Made by a program: the position numbers and the translations under genes | The notes under the pieces: generated by a model | What the model was told of the DNA's origin: nothing | What the model saw: only the letters and a program-made list of their open reading frames with translations | Database searches by the model: none | Shown: in pieces, positions 62,821-64,000 of the stretch | Layout: every line of letters starts with the position of its first letter | How positions within the stretch are numbered: the stretch's first letter is position 1 | NCBI RefSeq assembly: GCF_003326475.1 | Contig: NZ_JPWA01000007.1 | Coordinates: 62,001 to 126,000 of the forward strand | Direction: 5' to 3' | Origin: Thalassospira xianhensis MCCC 1A02616 | Lineage (GTDB): Bacteria; Pseudomonadota; Alphaproteobacteria; Rhodospirillales; Thalassospiraceae | Length of the DNA stretch: 64,000 nucleotides

Positions 62821-63924
62821 TTACCGTTGCTCGCCCTTGCGGAGCTCTTTTTCAAGATAGGCTGAATATTTGGCCATAGAGAAACAGATCAGGAAGAAAA
62901 TTGCCGAGGCGAAGGCATAACCCTCGACGTAGTATTTGGTCCATGCCGGGTCGCTGCGCAGTGCCAGCTTGACTGTACCAAGGAAGTCGAACAGACCGAT
63001 GATGACCACCAGCGTTGTATCCTTGAGCATCGAAATGAAGCTGTTGACGGTTGGCGGGATCACCAGACGCAAAGCCTGCGGCAGGATGATCAGGCGCATG
63101 GACTGCCAATAGGACAGGCCAAGGCTGTCACCCGCTTCGAACTGGCCACGTGGAACAGCCTGCAGACCGCCACGGAACACTTCGGCAAGATAGGCCGCAG
63201 TGAACAGGATGATACCGATCTGCGCACGCAGCAGCTTGTCGATGGTCACACCGTCAGGAAGGAACAGAGGAAACATCACCGATGCCATAAACAGAACCGT
63301 AATCAGCGGCACGCCACGGATCACTTCGATATAGACAACCGAGATTGTCTTGATCGCTGGCATTGTTGACTGACGGCCCAACGCCAGAAGCAAACCCAGC
63401 GGGAAGGCAAAAATGATGCCGATCGCTGACAGGATCAGGGTCAGCGGAAGACCACCCCAATAGCTGTTCTGGACATAGGTCAGACCAAGCATGCCACCCC
63501 ACATCAGGATGGCAATGATCGGAACCCCGATCACCCACATCGGGATGATTGCCTTGCGGAAGGACGGATATTTAACCCCGCCAAGGCTAAAGCAGATGAT
63601 GCCCATCAGGACGATCATTGCAAGAAGGGGACGCCATTGCTCTTCGAACGGGTAGGTTCCGAACAGAATGAGACGCAAGTTGGCGTTTACGAAGCCCCAA
63701 CACGCGCCGGTGACTTCTGCACAGCCTTCAATCGTCGGTTCCAGCGTGGCATTGACGATTGCCCAGTTCACGAGTGGCGGAATAAGCCAAACCAGAAAGG
63801 CAATCGAACCCAGTGTCAGGAGGGTGTTGAACCAGCCGTCAAACAGGTTCTTTTTTGACCATGCAACGGCACGGGCAGAAAATGTACCTGTAGGAAGCGG
63901 AGGTAATTTTGCGTTATCTGCCAT
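62821..63924 (-). CDS. aapM: General amino acid ABC permease AapM
   Basis: 367 residues, about eight spans. EAA loop EAGDSLGLSYWQSMRLIILPQALRLVIPP and IEVIRGVPLITVLFMASVM are typical of AapM/BztC. The long N-terminal part before the permease core is normal for this subunit. One base separates it from the aapQ stop. Confidence 0.95.
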   Translation of the reverse strand: MADNAKLPPLPTGTFSARAVAWSKKNLFDGWFNTLLTLGSIAFLVWLIPPLVNWAIVNATLEPTIEGCAEVTGACWGFVNANLRLILFGTYPFEEQWRPLLAMIVLMGIICFSLGGVKYPSFRKAIIPMWVIGVPIIAILMWGGMLGLTYVQNSYWGGLPLTLILSAIGIIFAFPLGLLLALGRQSTMPAIKTISVVYIEVIRGVPLITVLFMASVMFPLFLPDGVTIDKLLRAQIGIILFTAAYLAEVFRGGLQAVPRGQFEAGDSLGLSYWQSMRLIILPQALRLVIPPTVNSFISMLKDTTLVVIIGLFDFLGTVKLALRSDPAWTKYYVEGYAFASAIFFLICFSMAKYSAYLEKELRKGEQR

Positions 63925-63925
63925 C

Positions 63926-64000
63926 TTACCTCTCCACCAGTGCCATTTTCTTGTTGAACCAGTTCATAAAGAGCGAGGTCAACAAGGACAGCCCCAGATA
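63926..64000 (-). CDS. aapQ: General amino acid ABC permease AapQ (C-terminal 24 residues)
   Basis: Only the end is in the window: YLGLSLLTSLFMNWFNKKMAL then a short end and stop at 63926. The position before aapM and the WFNKKMALVER tail match AapQ/BztB. The start lies outside the window. Confidence 0.85.
   Translation of the reverse strand, partial: YLGLSLLTSLFMNWFNKKMALVER

Noticed and set aside
62017-62865. 282-residue plus-strand frame opposite aapP
   Set aside because: Shadow frame of a textbook ABC ATPase.
1-64000. CRISPR arrays, insertion sequences, prophage or integron features
   Set aside because: No regular spaced repeats, transposase, integrase or phage structural gene was seen on either strand.

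Overview
The window looks like a chromosomal segment of a marine alphaproteobacterium. I infer Rhodospirillales, close to Thalassospira, from recall of gene order and protein style and not from a search. Base composition is fairly even, and no insertion sequence, prophage, integrase or CRISPR array is visible. Nearly all DNA is coding, with tight operons and many stop/start overlaps.

Region 1 (1-8.4 kb, minus strand) is a housekeeping operon read right to left: pyrB, pyrC', plsY, dprA, topA, rnr (cut by the left edge). The PyrC-like protein has lost the HxH metal-binding motif of active dihydroorotases. Region 2 (8.5-14.6 kb) holds an AEC permease, a VOC-domain protein, ruvX, and gatC-gatA-gatB for transamidation of mischarged Glu/Asp-tRNA.

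Region 3 (14.7-31.2 kb) is a patchwork of small units: AraC regulator/Fsr-type efflux pump, a copper-chaperone-like protein, a DJ-1/PfpI protein with a divergent LysR regulator, tdk, argO/argP, pqiABC (envelope lipid transport), a 565-residue protein of unknown function, a GlxA-type regulator next to an MFS pump, tRNA-Ser(GCU), a CigR-like secreted protein and a stand-alone RAM-domain protein.

Region 4 (31.3-40.9 kb) is the most distinctive. An RpiR-type regulator stands divergent to a TRAP transporter (dctQMP-like), followed on the same strand by a glutamine-synthetase-like ligase, an aldehyde dehydrogenase, an iron-type alcohol dehydrogenase and a class I glutamine amidotransferase-like hydrolase. 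This set fits a gamma-glutamylation route for breaking down an amino alcohol or similar amine. Four 16-bp palindromes of the form TGTAAY-N4-RTTACA lie in two pairs (spaced 50 and 49 bp) in front of the TRAP genes and in front of the ligase, and are candidate operators.

Region 5 (40.9-52.7 kb) is a nucleoside-scavenging island. A periplasmic 5'-nucleotidase and a PfkB (pseudouridine-kinase-like) gene lie on the minus strand. Divergent from them is a plus-strand operon: BMP-type nucleoside-binding protein, ABC ATPase, two permeases, a second BMP protein, cytidine deaminase, purine nucleoside phosphorylase and thymidine phosphorylase. Region 6 (52.7-61 kb) has a GMC oxidoreductase at the end of a livK-G-F-H-M branched-chain-type ABC operon with a divergent LysR regulator, then a DeoR/GlpR-type repressor. 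Region 7 (61-64 kb, minus strand) has an orphan MlaF-like ATPase lacking the usual catalytic Glu and switch His, then aapP, aapM and the end of aapQ (general amino acid uptake).
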